This document shows positions 19,503-27,703 of a stretch of 64,000 nt of DNA, piece after piece (position 1 is the first letter of the stretch; each line of letters opens with the position of its first letter). Source of the DNA: Adlercreutzia sp910585575. Its GTDB lineage: Bacteria > Actinomycetota > Coriobacteriia > Coriobacteriales > Eggerthellaceae. The notes beneath the pieces are model-generated. The model was not told the DNA's origin and did no database searches. It saw nothing but the letters and a program-made list of their open reading frames with translations. The stretch lies in the NCBI RefSeq assembly GCF_951801035.1, contig NZ_CATOKT010000001.1. One strand, written 5' to 3'. The translations under genes and the position numbers were made by a program.

Positions 19503-20825
19503 CTACTGCGCCGCTGCCGCTTTCTTCGCGCGGCGGGCGGCTGCGCGTTTCTGCATGGCGTCGACGCAGGTGGCTACGGCGGCGTCGCCGGTGACGTTCA
19601 CGGTCGTGCGGGCCATGTCCAGGATGCGGTCTACGCCGGCCACCAGGGCTACGCCCTCAACGGGCAGCCCCACTGACTGCAGCACCATGGCCAGCATGAT
19701 CATGCCCGAGCCCGGCACGCCGGCGGTGCCGATGGAGGCCAGCACGCTGGTCATCACGATGGTGAACTGCTGGCCAATGCTCAGGTCGATGCCGAACACC
19801 TGGGCGATGAAGATAGCGCAAACACCCTGGTAGATGGCGGTACCGTCCATGTTGATGGTGGCGCCCAGGGGCAGAACGAAGGAGGTCACCTCCTTGGAGA
19901 CCCCCATCTTCTCGGTGCACTCCATATTGATGGGCAGCGTGCCCACCGAGGAGGCCGAGGCGAAGGCGAAGCCGATAACGGGCATCTCTCCCTTGAGGAA
20001 CTTCAGCGGGCTCATGCGGGCAAACAGCTTGATGATGCCCGAGTACACGAAGATGATCTGACACGCCATGGCCACGTAGGCCACCACGATGAGCCACAGC
20101 AGGGGGCGCAGCACGTCGATGCCGTTGTTGGCAATGACGGGGCAGATCAGGCCGAATACGCCGAAAGGTGCTACGAGGATGATGCCGCGCATGATGGCGA
20201 TGCACACGTCCGATAGTGAGTTGCAGATGTCGATGACGGGCTTAGCTTTCTTGCCCGCGGCAATCATGCCGAAGCCGAACACCACGGCAATGACGATGAC
20301 CTGGAGCATAGTGGCGTCGGCCATGGGTTGGAAGAAGTTGCTGGGGAAGATGTTCACCAGCGTGTCGATGAGCGACGGCGGGTCGGTGGCCTCGTAGGAC
20401 AGGTCCTCGGTGGGCATTTGGTAGCCGGCGCCCACGTTCATGAGGTTGGCGAACACCAAGCCCAGCGTGACGGCGCAGGCGGTGGTGCACAGGTAGAACA
20501 AGATGGTCTTGCCGCCGATAGCGCCCACTTTCTTCACGTCGTCGAGCGATACCACGCCGGCGATGATAGAGAACAGCACCAGGGGCACGACGATCATCTT
20601 GATCAGGTTCAGGAAGATGGTGCCGAAGGGCTTGATGTACGTGTCGGCAATTTCCGGCGACCCTTGGAGAGCCAGACCTACCAGGACGCCCAGAATAAGC
20701 GCAATGAAAATCCAGGTGGTAAGCGAGAGCCGCTTAAACCATGGCTTCTGCTTCGGGGCGGTCGGGGTGTCGCTAGAGACGGTGGCGTCGCTGGACTGAG
20801 CGACGAGATCGTCGACGTGCTCCAT
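19503..20825 (-). CDS. Dicarboxylate/amino acid:cation symporter (DAACS family)
   Basis: A 440-residue GltP/DctA-type secondary transporter. It has the two re-entrant hairpin regions (SSVGTLP and AGVPGSG), the NMDGT sodium-binding motif in GATINMDGTAIY, and the substrate-binding helix DRILDMARTTVNVTGD, whose Asp and Arg residues are intact. It imports C4-dicarboxylates, glutamate/aspartate or small neutral amino acids; sequence alone does not separate these. The start at 20825 follows AAAGGGA and gives a short cytoplasmic N-terminus; longer in-frame starts add a region without family similarity. Confidence 0.92.
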   Translation of the reverse strand: MEHVDDLVAQSSDATVSSDTPTAPKQKPWFKRLSLTTWIFIALILGVLVGLALQGSPEIADTYIKPFGTIFLNLIKMIVVPLVLFSIIAGVVSLDDVKKVGAIGGKTILFYLCTTACAVTLGLVFANLMNVGAGYQMPTEDLSYEATDPPSLIDTLVNIFPSNFFQPMADATMLQVIVIAVVFGFGMIAAGKKAKPVIDICNSLSDVCIAIMRGIILVAPFGVFGLICPVIANNGIDVLRPLLWLIVVAYVAMACQIIFVYSGIIKLFARMSPLKFLKGEMPVIGFAFASASSVGTLPINMECTEKMGVSKEVTSFVLPLGATINMDGTAIYQGVCAIFIAQVFGIDLSIGQQFTIVMTSVLASIGTAGVPGSGMIMLAMVLQSVGLPVEGVALVAGVDRILDMARTTVNVTGDAAVATCVDAMQKRAAARRAKKAAAAQ

Positions 20826-20901
20826 GGGGTTCCCTTTCGCTATGCGGTGTGATGAGCCCATTATAAGGAAGGGATCCCGTGTGAGGGAAGGGCAAAAGCA
20901 G

Positions 20902-20931
20902 AAGCGCCTCGCCCAGAGAGGCAAGGCGCTT
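20902..20931 (-). terminator. Hairpin terminator downstream of the DUF1292 gene
   Basis: AAGCGCCTCGCC pairs with GGCAAGGCGCTT (one mismatch). On the minus strand it is followed by CTGCTTTTG. It separates the DUF1292 gene from the symporter gene on the same strand. Confidence 0.55.
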
Positions 20932-21046
20932 GGTAAGCTCTACTGATGTGGTTGCGCGTGCTAAGCGGAGACGCACGGGGTGCGCACTCGGCTGTATACG
21001 AATCTCGAGCTGTCGAGAGGTGCGAACCGTAGTAGCCGAACGCCCG

Positions 21047-21373
21047 CTATTCGTCGTCCTCTTCCATCATGTCCTCGAGTACGGCCTGCACGAGCTCCAT
21101 CTGCTCTTCGGACTCCAGCTGACCCAGGGTGACCAACGGCAGGCCCGCCTCGCCCTCGACAATCTCAGCCGGGTTGTACAGCGCGGCCATCACTTCGATT
21201 TCGTCGCCCTCCTCGGCGTCCTCTTCGGCGAAGATGATGAAGTCCTCGCCAGTCTCGTCAACATGGAAGGTGGCGACCGTCTCGTAGATGGCGATGACGC
21301 CGTCGTCTTCCACCACCATAAAACGCTCGAGGTCGATCTCGTTCTCGTCGATGTTTTCCAACTCGTCAGTCAT
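21047..21373 (-). CDS. DUF1292-family acidic protein
   Basis: A 108-residue, very acidic protein with the DUF1292 fold pattern (VVEDDGVIAIYETVATF, then DFIIFAEED and EVMAALYNP). Members are widespread in Gram-positive bacteria and uncharacterised, sometimes beside ruvX and mltG. GCAAAGGAGCAG before the ATG fixes the start at 21373; a longer upstream frame has no ribosome site. It ends in a run of Asp/Glu. Function unknown. Confidence 0.85.
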   Translation of the reverse strand: MTDELENIDENEIDLERFMVVEDDGVIAIYETVATFHVDETGEDFIIFAEEDAEEGDEIEVMAALYNPAEIVEGEAGLPLVTLGQLESEEQMELVQAVLEDMMEEDDE

Positions 21374-21598
21374 GACTGCTCCTTTGCATAGGTTTTGCCT
21401 GCCCGTAGTGTAACGCAGAGCGCGTTGCGGGAGGTCGCATCGTTGCCGTCGCCCCACAACAATTATTGGTTCATATCAACAAAGTAATGAGTTGTGACAA
21501 CGAATATAAGGACAAGGGTCGACTTTCCTTAAAAGAGAAAAGGTTCTTTTTATAATGTTGACAGGGAGAAGATAAGGGCTGATGAGAAAGGAGAAGCT

Positions 21599-23605
21599 AT
21601 GGGATCAGCCAACCAGAAAAGAGCGACGGGAGGATGGCGAGCGTTTTTGTGTATCGTGCTCGCAGCCGCCCTTGCGCTGTGCATGACCCCCGTTGGCGCC
21701 CTTGAAGCGCAGGCGGCCAGCACAGCGAAATCCTATGTGTACAACCATGTGTATGGCACGTACTCGGGGCAGTACGCATTGGGATTCACTTGGAACGTTA
21801 AGGGAGACGTTAACCCCTACAAGGGCGATCAACTCAAAGAAGTTGACATCCTCAGCGCCACCGGTGGTGTAACGCTGAAGGTGAAGTCGTCGGCTTTGGC
21901 GTACGAGGGAGATCTTGATTCGTGGGTGTATCAGCTTATGTATGCCTATGGCGAAGCAGGGTCGAAGCTTCCGGGTACGGTGGGAGTGCCCGTGAAGGTG
22001 GGAGGAAGCCAGGCCTATCAGCCCTACACCCTTGCTGGCAAGAAGCTTTCTAACACTACGTACCGCTCCGTCGATTATTTCCAGAGCTCGCAGTTGAGCG
22101 GAGGCGGCGGCGCCCTGTTCTCGCGCTTAGATGGAGGGACGCTGATTGCGGATCTCTATAGTGATGCTGGCAAGAAGATCCAGACGCTATCCATCCCCGT
22201 GCCTGCAGGGTATGAGGATGCGGGCGTTTACGCCTATGATCTCAACGGCAAAGTCTACTGCGTGGCTTCTGCCTACTCGGAAGACGAGGGTGAGGCTTGG
22301 AACGCCTATTATCTGCTCAAGAACGGTAAGTTTGAGAAGAGTGCCGCTCCCGCAGAAAGCTTTACCGACAGCGCCTACGTTATCGGCGGGGGCGTCTCTC
22401 TTGAAACCTCTTGGGACGATGACGACACCGAGCGCGCGTATCTCAAGCAGCCCAATGGGACGAAGATAGAACTACCCTCCACCAATGGCATGGAGTCTTA
22501 CGATGTCGTCAAAGACCTGGGCGTTAGCATTGGGAACGGCAACGGCTCTACGACGGTCTACAACAAGCAGGGCAAGGTTATCAAGACCATCAATACTGGC
22601 CAGAAGAATACCCATACGTCTTGGGAGAAGAGTGCGATTCCTGGTGCCTGGGTGCTTATTTGCGACGGAAGCCCTTATGCGGCCTACAATTCCTCCCTCA
22701 ATGAGATAACGCGTGCTAACGCATCGTGGTATCTGTACGCTCAGGAAGCGGGAAAGCTGAACGGAAAGGCAGTCTATACAACGATAGCCGACTCTTCGAA
22801 GGACTGGGAGCGCTATATCGTCATCGACGGCTCAGCCAAGCAGGTGAAAGTTGCCGGCTACGCGCTCGAGGCCAACTATCGCAACACTCCCATTCACACC
22901 TTCTCGAACGGGCGCAGCGTCGTTATCGCCAAGAACTCTAAGGGCAAGTATGGCGTGATCGACACTGCGGGCAACGTGTTGGTGCCGTTCTCTTACAGCG
23001 ACTATGCCAATGTGGGCGGTGGCGACTACATTATGATGAAGGCCTCCAAGGGGTGGCAGTTCGTCAAGGTGTCGCAGTTCGCTTCGGGCAAGGCCGTTAA
23101 GGGTATCACCTATACGGTTGGTAAGCTGAAGTACAAGGTGACCAGCACTTCCTCCAAGAACCGCACCGTCATGGTGGTGGGTCACGTGAGCGGCACGAAA
23201 GCCAAAGGCAAACTGAGCATTCCCAGTACCGTGAAGATTGGCGGCCAGAAGTTCAAGGTTACCGAGGTGGGAGCGTCGGCCTTCAAGGGTTCGGCCATCA
23301 CGTCGGTAACGGTGGGTGCCTATGTGACCAAGGTGGGCGCCAGCGCCTTCTCCAGCTGCAAGAAGCTCACCAAGGCAACGTTGGGTAAGAAGGTGAAGTC
23401 GCTGGGTAAGAGCGCCTTCTCCGGCTGCAAAAAGCTCAAGACGATCACGATCAAGTCCAAGGTGCTGAAATCGGTGGGCAAGAGCGCTCTCAAGAACGTA
23501 TATAAGAAGGCTAAAATAAAGGTGCCTTCTTCCAAGGTGAAGGCCTACAAGAAACTGTTCAAGTCCTCGACGGGCTTTAAGAAGACCATGAAGGTGACGA
23601 AGTAA
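21599..23605 (+). CDS. Secreted WG-repeat/BspA-like leucine-rich repeat protein
   Basis: A 668-residue exported protein. A signal peptide covers about residues 1-38. A large central region follows, with WG-type repeats (KGKYGVIDTAGNVLVPFSYS), and BspA-like leucine-rich repeats fill the last ~150 residues (VGASAFKGSAITSVTV, VGASAFSSCKKLTKATLG). The C-terminus is lysine-rich. AAAGGAGAAG precedes the ATG, and TATAAT at 21551 may be its -10 box. BspA repeats often serve host or matrix adhesion, so a surface role is inferred. The next gene starts on the base after its stop. Confidence 0.82.
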   Translation: MGSANQKRATGGWRAFLCIVLAAALALCMTPVGALEAQAASTAKSYVYNHVYGTYSGQYALGFTWNVKGDVNPYKGDQLKEVDILSATGGVTLKVKSSALAYEGDLDSWVYQLMYAYGEAGSKLPGTVGVPVKVGGSQAYQPYTLAGKKLSNTTYRSVDYFQSSQLSGGGGALFSRLDGGTLIADLYSDAGKKIQTLSIPVPAGYEDAGVYAYDLNGKVYCVASAYSEDEGEAWNAYYLLKNGKFEKSAAPAESFTDSAYVIGGGVSLETSWDDDDTERAYLKQPNGTKIELPSTNGMESYDVVKDLGVSIGNGNGSTTVYNKQGKVIKTINTGQKNTHTSWEKSAIPGAWVLICDGSPYAAYNSSLNEITRANASWYLYAQEAGKLNGKAVYTTIADSSKDWERYIVIDGSAKQVKVAGYALEANYRNTPIHTFSNGRSVVIAKNSKGKYGVIDTAGNVLVPFSYSDYANVGGGDYIMMKASKGWQFVKVSQFASGKAVKGITYTVGKLKYKVTSTSSKNRTVMVVGHVSGTKAKGKLSIPSTVKIGGQKFKVTEVGASAFKGSAITSVTVGAYVTKVGASAFSSCKKLTKATLGKKVKSLGKSAFSGCKKLKTITIKSKVLKSVGKSALKNVYKKAKIKVPSSKVKAYKKLFKSSTGFKKTMKVTK

Positions 23606-25057
23606 ATGTCTTTTGGCTCCGGCATCGCGATGCTGGGGGCGGTAATCGTGGCCGCCCTGGCACTTGCCCAGGGCGGGTTTTACCCCACCCCCGTCATCGT
23701 TGCCGGGGCCGTTTCTTTGGCGGGAGTCGCAGCGGCGATTTTCGTCAACCGTGCTGCCGCCCGCGCTCAGGGCGGCAGTTTGCGTAGGTGGGCGCTTTCC
23801 GGTGCCTTTATCGCCATTGCGCTCCTTAATGCTGCGAGCGCTGTGGCCCATGGATGGCCCTCCGAGGCGACGGGTGTCGTGCTGTGCTGGGTAGCGTTGG
23901 CGGCTTTCGCGCTTTTCTGCGGCAGCGTTCCTCTTCCCGAAAAAGCCACGGCTCTTGAGGGCCTGTGCTGGTTTGTGGCCGTTACGGCGGTATTTGGGCT
24001 GTTGGCGGTGGCTGGCCTGTTGCCCGCTGGAGGCACGATGGCGGCAGGGCGTCTGTGTCTGCTGTTCGAGTACTCCAATGCGACGGGTATCTGGTTTGGC
24101 CTGGGCGTCTTGCTTATGTCCGCGGCCGACAACAGCCGCATTCGTGCGTTGGCGCCTCTCGGGCTCGTTGCGCTGTTTGCCACGCAATCGGTAGGCGCGG
24201 TGGCGGTCACGGGCCTTGCGCTGACGGTGGCAGCGGTTGTGTTTATGCGGATGGGACGCTTTGCCGAGGCTGAGAGCCTCGCGCTTTCCTGGATCGCGGC
24301 CCTCGTTTCTTTTGCCCTGCAGTTGGTTTTCCCCGCTGCGGGTCTTGTGGGTGCTCTGGCGACAACCGTGGGTCTTTGGGTCTGGGGTGAAAAGCTCCAG
24401 GACGGGCACCAGGTCGGCGATCGTGCGAAGCAACGTCGTAAGGGTGCTGCAAGTAAGGAGCGGAAAGCGACGGAAAAGCAGCAGGACGCGAAGGCGCGGA
24501 GAGACGCCCAGGAGCGACAAGGCGTCTCGACTCAGGAGGGGGCGCGACGCCCTCGCGCCTTGGTCTGCATTGTGGTGGCGGCGATCGTAACCGTGGGTGC
24601 CGCCGCGGCTGTTCTGCTCCTTGAGCCGGCCCGATGGGTGGAAGCTCAGGGGACGTTCGCCGAGCGTTTCGTGATGATGCAGGATGGCCTCGCCTTGCTT
24701 GCGGCGAGTCCCTTGCTGGGCGTCGGGCCCGAGCAGTGGGCGCAGCTTTATCCAGGAATTCAGACCGTCGAGTATACGGCTGCAGTGAACCACTGTTCCT
24801 ACTTGCAGCTGGCGTTGGACGGGGGAGTCTTCGTGCCGATTCTCTACGTTGGGGCGATGGGCGCAGCGGTAGTTAATTGCGCGAGGCGAGGGCACTGGCC
24901 CTGGGCTCTTGCGGTGGCGACGCTACTCGTGCACAGTGTCTTCGACTTCGACCTCCACTTTTTCGCATTGCAATTTTTGGCAGTTTTGCTGGTGAGCGAA
25001 GCTTCAGAATGTGAGGCCTTGCGTTCCGGCCAGTCGCGTCAGTCCGTGCGCTTGTGA
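23606..25057 (+). CDS. O-antigen ligase/polymerase-like membrane protein
   Basis: A 483-residue polytopic protein with about ten membrane segments. Near residue 395 is the motif NHCSYLQLALDGG, matching the Wzy_C/O-antigen-ligase signature (H-S-L---L--G). A highly charged cytoplasmic loop rich in Lys/Arg/Glu/Gln interrupts the membrane segments at about residues 268-314. It probably transfers or polymerises a surface glycan. Its ATG touches the upstream stop (TAAATG), so it is translated with the leucine-rich repeat protein, and the pair may decorate that protein or the wall. No glycosyltransferase genes are adjacent. Confidence 0.75.
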   Translation: MSFGSGIAMLGAVIVAALALAQGGFYPTPVIVAGAVSLAGVAAAIFVNRAAARAQGGSLRRWALSGAFIAIALLNAASAVAHGWPSEATGVVLCWVALAAFALFCGSVPLPEKATALEGLCWFVAVTAVFGLLAVAGLLPAGGTMAAGRLCLLFEYSNATGIWFGLGVLLMSAADNSRIRALAPLGLVALFATQSVGAVAVTGLALTVAAVVFMRMGRFAEAESLALSWIAALVSFALQLVFPAAGLVGALATTVGLWVWGEKLQDGHQVGDRAKQRRKGAASKERKATEKQQDAKARRDAQERQGVSTQEGARRPRALVCIVVAAIVTVGAAAAVLLLEPARWVEAQGTFAERFVMMQDGLALLAASPLLGVGPEQWAQLYPGIQTVEYTAAVNHCSYLQLALDGGVFVPILYVGAMGAAVVNCARRGHWPWALAVATLLVHSVFDFDLHFFALQFLAVLLVSEASECEALRSGQSRQSVRL

Positions 25058-25237
25058 CATTAGATTGTTCGTTGGTTCCATACAGTTGACCCTCAAAGAA
25101 GAATGGAGTCAATTTATAGCCTTTGACTAGGCAAAACATCTATTGACCATGATAGAATAGCTCACTAAAAAGAATCAGAGCACGGCGCTTCCAGAGGGGA
25201 ATTGGCTGCGTCGCGGAAACAAAGTGAGAGAGGCATC

Positions 25238-27595
25238 ATGGTTTCACTCAAGCGCAAAGCCGTCAGCATCTGCTGCGCCCTCACCCTCGCAACCTCCCTC
25301 GTGCCCGTATCGGCCTTGGCGGAGGAAAGCTCTCCGAATGAATCATTGCCTGATGCAAGCTTGCAGGAGGGGGTGGCTCAAGGGGAGGACGCGGTCTTTG
25401 AGATAGCGGAGCCTGTCACCATTGATGCAGAAACCTCCGCTGACGTCCTTTCAGGCATTTCGCTATTTTCTCTCGAGAGCGTTGGTCCGGTGCCGCTGAA
25501 ATCCTCCCATGAGATAGAGTGGATTGACAGAATTGATTTCACGGGTCATCAGTCAGCCCGTGACTTCTATGACGTGCTGGTGGAAGCCACGGATAATGAT
25601 GGCGTCAAGGACTACCTAATCGAGGACGCCTACTTTGATCAGACTGCTTCATCGGTCGCCAAAGGTCAGACGGGAGGGTATGACGAAGCAGATGGGAGAG
25701 ACTGCATCGTCATTGGACCCATTAGCTATTCAGGGGACTTTAACGACGCATTTTACGAAGAGCTAATTTACGCTTATGCAGCAGTGGCCGCTTTCGATCG
25801 CGATCACCCCGAGGTATTCTGGCTAGAAGGGGGCGCTTCGTTTACGGGGTGGGGTATAGGATCAAATCTCTATCTTGGTTATGTTATCAAGAGTGATCGT
25901 AGGCTTGCTAGCTTCTCTTCGCAGCAGCAAATCAAGACAGCGATTTCAAAGCGCGATGCAGATGCGCAACGAATTCTCGATAAGGCGATCGGCTGCGAAA
26001 CGAGCGCAGAGAAAATGACCGTGTTCAACGACGAGCTGACAAAAATCAATGCGTACAACACGAGCAGGGATTTAAACGCTGCCAGCAAGACCTATCCTGA
26101 AGGCTGGAGGTGCATAAGCGCCCTCGAGGGTCGCACTGGTTCTCTGGGGCCGGTTTGCGAGGGATACGCGCGGGCATTTAAAGTGCTGTGCGACAAGAGC
26201 GATATTCCCTGCGTATTGGTCGATGGTAAGGCAAAAAGCCAGCCTAACGCTGCTGGTGGAGCGCATATGTGGAATTACGCTCAGGCTGACGATGGAAACT
26301 GGTATGCCGTTGATGTGACGTGGAATGATCCGAATCCGGGCAATACTCCCGTCTCTGGCTACGAAAACACAAAGTGGCTGCTTGTAGGTTCGGCCACCGT
26401 TGTGTCGGATATGCCGTTTTCGGAATCGCATCCAGTAGTGAATAGAGTGTTTAGCGATGGGGCGACAAATAGCGGTCTAGTCATATATCAGCAAAGTTAC
26501 ACCAATGGTCCCCAGTTGAATAAAGGGGCATATATTCCCCCTTCCTCTTATCAGGTAGATTTCCCCTGTAGTAGCGCGGTGTATGGGCAGCATCTTAAAG
26601 AGGTGGCGCTCGGTGCTCCCACAGCTGTCTCTAAGGAGGACGGTTCTGAGCTTTCCGTGGCAGCGCGCTGGGAAAACGAAAATGAGCAAATCAATCGGGT
26701 CGGAAGCGAGCGGTATAGGGCCATTTGCACGATAAGGGATGGAGAGACTTCGGTTCAACAGGTGGTCGAAGTCCCGGTTCTCGTGTCAGAAAAAGAGTTG
26801 GCGGTGATTCCGGGCGTGGTTGCCTCAAAGACTTATGACGGAACAGTCAAAGCGTCATTTAGCAGCGCTCCTCGGCTTGAAGGAGTTGTCTCTGGGGACG
26901 ACGTGAAGCTGACCGCGACGGCGTCATTTGCGGATGCTGCCGCGGGGAATGCGAAGAAGGTGACCATTACCTATGCTCTTTCTGGCGCCGATGCGGGCAA
27001 TTACCGGTTGAGTCAGACCTCGGTCATCGCTACTGCCAATATCACTGCCCCCGAAAAGCCCGAAACTCCCTCAACGCCTGCGCAGCCGACTGCGCCCTCC
27101 AACCCCTCCACGGGCTCGACGACGGCTCCTACTGTGAAGCCCTCGACCCCCGCGCCTCCTTCTTCGGGGTCGTCCACGACGACGAAGCCGGCACCGGCCC
27201 CCGCGCCGGCGCCGAGCAAGCCGGCGACGTCGCCCTCCACGCCGGCAAAGCCGACGGCCAAACCCGCCGCGAAAGCGCCTACCTTCAAGAAGACGAAAAT
27301 CTTGAAGCTGAAGTCTTCCAAGAAGAAGACGCTGGCGGTGACCTGGAAGAAGGCAACCAAGAGCCCTGTGAAGTACCAGGTTCAGTACAGCACGGACAAG
27401 AAGTTCAAAAAGGGCGTGAAAACCGCCACCATAAAGGTGACTAAGAAGCTGTCTCGCAAGAGCTCACTGTCGACCACCGTCAAGAAGCTGAAGTCGAAGA
27501 AGACGTACTACGTGCGCGTTCGGGCCAAGTACAGCATCGCGGGCAAAACCTACAACGGGCCTTGGACGGCGACGAAGAAAGTAAAGGTCAAGTAG
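25238..27595 (+). CDS. Secreted transglutaminase-like protein with YDG and fibronectin-like domains
   Basis: A 785-residue exported protein. A signal peptide ends near ALA at about residue 29. A transglutaminase-like domain has a plausible catalytic triad: Cys307 (GPVCEGYARAFK), His343 (GAHMWNY) and Asp359 (AVDVTWNDP). A YDG/MBG-type domain follows at about 515-600 (SKTYDGTVKA), then a Pro/Thr/Ser/Ala-rich stalk and a Lys-rich fibronectin III-like domain (YQVQYSTDKKF, KSKKTYYVRVRAKY). No LPxTG is present; the basic C-terminus may bind acidic wall polymers. The ATG at 25238 follows GAGAGAGG. A paralogue follows at 27704. The substrate, protein or peptide, is unknown. Confidence 0.82.
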   Translation: MVSLKRKAVSICCALTLATSLVPVSALAEESSPNESLPDASLQEGVAQGEDAVFEIAEPVTIDAETSADVLSGISLFSLESVGPVPLKSSHEIEWIDRIDFTGHQSARDFYDVLVEATDNDGVKDYLIEDAYFDQTASSVAKGQTGGYDEADGRDCIVIGPISYSGDFNDAFYEELIYAYAAVAAFDRDHPEVFWLEGGASFTGWGIGSNLYLGYVIKSDRRLASFSSQQQIKTAISKRDADAQRILDKAIGCETSAEKMTVFNDELTKINAYNTSRDLNAASKTYPEGWRCISALEGRTGSLGPVCEGYARAFKVLCDKSDIPCVLVDGKAKSQPNAAGGAHMWNYAQADDGNWYAVDVTWNDPNPGNTPVSGYENTKWLLVGSATVVSDMPFSESHPVVNRVFSDGATNSGLVIYQQSYTNGPQLNKGAYIPPSSYQVDFPCSSAVYGQHLKEVALGAPTAVSKEDGSELSVAARWENENEQINRVGSERYRAICTIRDGETSVQQVVEVPVLVSEKELAVIPGVVASKTYDGTVKASFSSAPRLEGVVSGDDVKLTATASFADAAAGNAKKVTITYALSGADAGNYRLSQTSVIATANITAPEKPETPSTPAQPTAPSNPSTGSTTAPTVKPSTPAPPSSGSSTTTKPAPAPAPAPSKPATSPSTPAKPTAKPAAKAPTFKKTKILKLKSSKKKTLAVTWKKATKSPVKYQVQYSTDKKFKKGVKTATIKVTKKLSRKSSLSTTVKKLKSKKTYYVRVRAKYSIAGKTYNGPWTATKKVKVK

Positions 27596-27655
27596 CCTCC
27601 TTCGAAGGAAATCGCGATGCTGCCTCACGGATGAGGGCGATACAATAAGGCCGAC

Positions 27656-27692
27656 GGGGCCGACGGTGCGTTCCGTCGGCCCCGTTTGTTTT
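27656..27692 (+). terminator. Terminator whose T tract runs into the next ribosome site
   Basis: GGGGCCGACGG pairs perfectly with CCGTCGGCCCC across six bases, followed by GTTTGTTTT. The T tract ends where GGAGG, the ribosome site of the gene at 27704, begins. Read-through or attenuation would therefore set expression of the second transglutaminase-like gene. Confidence 0.75.
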
Positions 27693-27703
27693 GGAGGAAG
27701 CTC

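Noticed and set aside
22832..24895. 687-codon minus-strand frame across the leucine-rich repeat and O-antigen-ligase-like genes
   Set aside because: It crosses the junction of two supported plus-strand genes, and its composition (Arg/His/Gln-rich) is that of a shadow.
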